Source: Lacticaseibacillus suibinensis
Lineage (GTDB): Bacteria > Bacillota > Bacilli > Lactobacillales > Lactobacillaceae
DNA length: 64,000 nucleotides
Assembly (NCBI RefSeq): GCF_003946175.1
Contig: NZ_RHOK01000004.1
Span: forward strand, 62,001-126,000
Direction: 5' to 3'
Shown here one piece after another: positions 63,641-64,000 of this stretch (position 1 is its first letter; each line of letters begins with the position of its first letter). The position numbers were made by a program, and so were the translations under genes. A model generated the notes under the pieces. The model was not told the origin of the DNA. It saw nothing but the letters and a program-made list of their open reading frames with translations, and made no database searches.

Positions 63641-64000
63641 ATGACTGAAAAGAAAAAGGCCGAGCAGCCAAAAGCTGAACCGGCCAAACAGCCATCGTTG
63701 AAAGAAGAAATCGCCGCGGAAATGACCGCCGATTTGGATGCTGAAATCAAAGACGAAAAAGTCGATGTGAAGGCACTGCAAAAAGAGCGCGATGAGCTCG
63801 AAGACAAATACCTGCGGGCAGCGGCAGAAATCAACAACATGAACAAGCGCTTCAACAAGGAGCGCGAGGCCGCTGCTAAATACGACGGGCAAAAGCTCGC
63901 CAAGGCGGTACTGCCGGTGCTGGACAACCTGGAGCGGGCCTTAACGGCTGAGGTGAAAGAGGACAGCGCGGTGTCTTTGAAGCAAGGGGTCGAAATGGTT
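63641..64000 (+). CDS. grpE: Nucleotide exchange factor GrpE (partial, cut by window end)
   Basis: The first 120 residues are visible from ATG 63641, which has a GGGAGG site. A charged Lys/Glu/Ala-rich N-terminus leads into a long coiled coil (LQKERDELEDKYLRAAAEIN, NMNKRFNKEREAAAKYDGQK) and the start of the beta-wing domain (LAKAVLPVLDNLERAL). GrpE releases ADP from DnaK. The gene has no stop before the window ends. Confidence 0.93.
   Translation, partial: MTEKKKAEQPKAEPAKQPSLKEEIAAEMTADLDAEIKDEKVDVKALQKERDELEDKYLRAAAEINNMNKRFNKEREAAAKYDGQKLAKAVLPVLDNLERALTAEVKEDSAVSLKQGVEMV

Overview
The window is a stretch of core chromosome from a low-copy, housekeeping-dense region of a Gram-positive lactic acid bacterium. 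Gene order (coaBC-priA-fmt-rsmB-stp-prkC-rsgA-rpe-thiN; asp23-fakA-recG-plsX-acpP-rnc-smc-ftsY-ylxM-ffh-rpsP-khpA-rimM-trmD-rplS; rpsB-tsf-pyrH-frr-uppS-cdsA-rseP-proS-polC; rimP-nusA-ylxR-ylxQ-infB-rbfA; truB-ribF-hemW-hrcA-grpE) is the order known from Lactobacillaceae. The DNA is clearly GC-rich for that family, TTG and GTG starts are common, and an acetolactate synthase/decarboxylase pair is present. This points to a high-GC member of Lacticaseibacillus or a relative such as Schleiferilactobacillus. The genus assignment is inference from gene content and base composition.

Layout. 1-10 kb: CoA synthesis (3' end of coaBC), replication restart (priA), initiator tRNA formylation (fmt), 16S methylation (rsmB), the Stp/PrkC phosphatase-kinase pair, rsgA, rpe and thiN, packed with 4-17 nt overlaps. 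10-11 kb: a membrane protein of unknown function, then rpmB on the minus strand. 11.5-23.3 kb: asp23-like gene, fakA, recG, phospholipid entry (plsX, acpP), rnc, smc, ftsY. 23.4-32.8 kb: a small minus-strand membrane protein, SRP genes, ribosome proteins and maturation factors, three tiny conserved genes and a heterodimeric ABC exporter. 33-38.8 kb: the least conserved part, with alsS-aldB, an acetyltransferase, a minus-strand plsC-permease pair, and a methyltransferase/GIY-YIG pair. 39.3-51.8 kb: translation elongation, nucleotide, envelope and replication genes ending with polC. 52.4-57.9 kb: the rimP-nusA-infB-rbfA operon. 58.6-64 kb: a TerC transporter, truB-ribF-hemW, and the CIRCE-controlled hrcA-grpE heat-shock operon, cut by the window end.

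There is no prophage, insertion sequence, CRISPR array, tRNA or rRNA gene. The remarkable content is in the gene-free gaps at about 11.3, 17.6-18.0, 39.15-39.31, 51.8-52.05 and 57.98-58.59 kb. Each holds one or more long self-complementary elements of roughly 75-240 bp. Their paired arms differ in sequence between copies but match within a copy, while short unpaired motifs are kept. Two architectures can be told apart. Type I is one long stem with conserved internal loops (11340, 17725 and 17859). Type II is an outer stem enclosing two or three hairpins that share an AGCC/GTCT internal loop (39155, 51824, 57979 and 58354, plus a shortened relative at 17616). Covarying arms around fixed motifs are the mark of selection on a folded RNA or single-stranded DNA, so these are the best candidates here for an undescribed system. 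Two leader RNAs (before rpsB and rplS) and a promoter-distal terminator before rimP are further regulatory structures.
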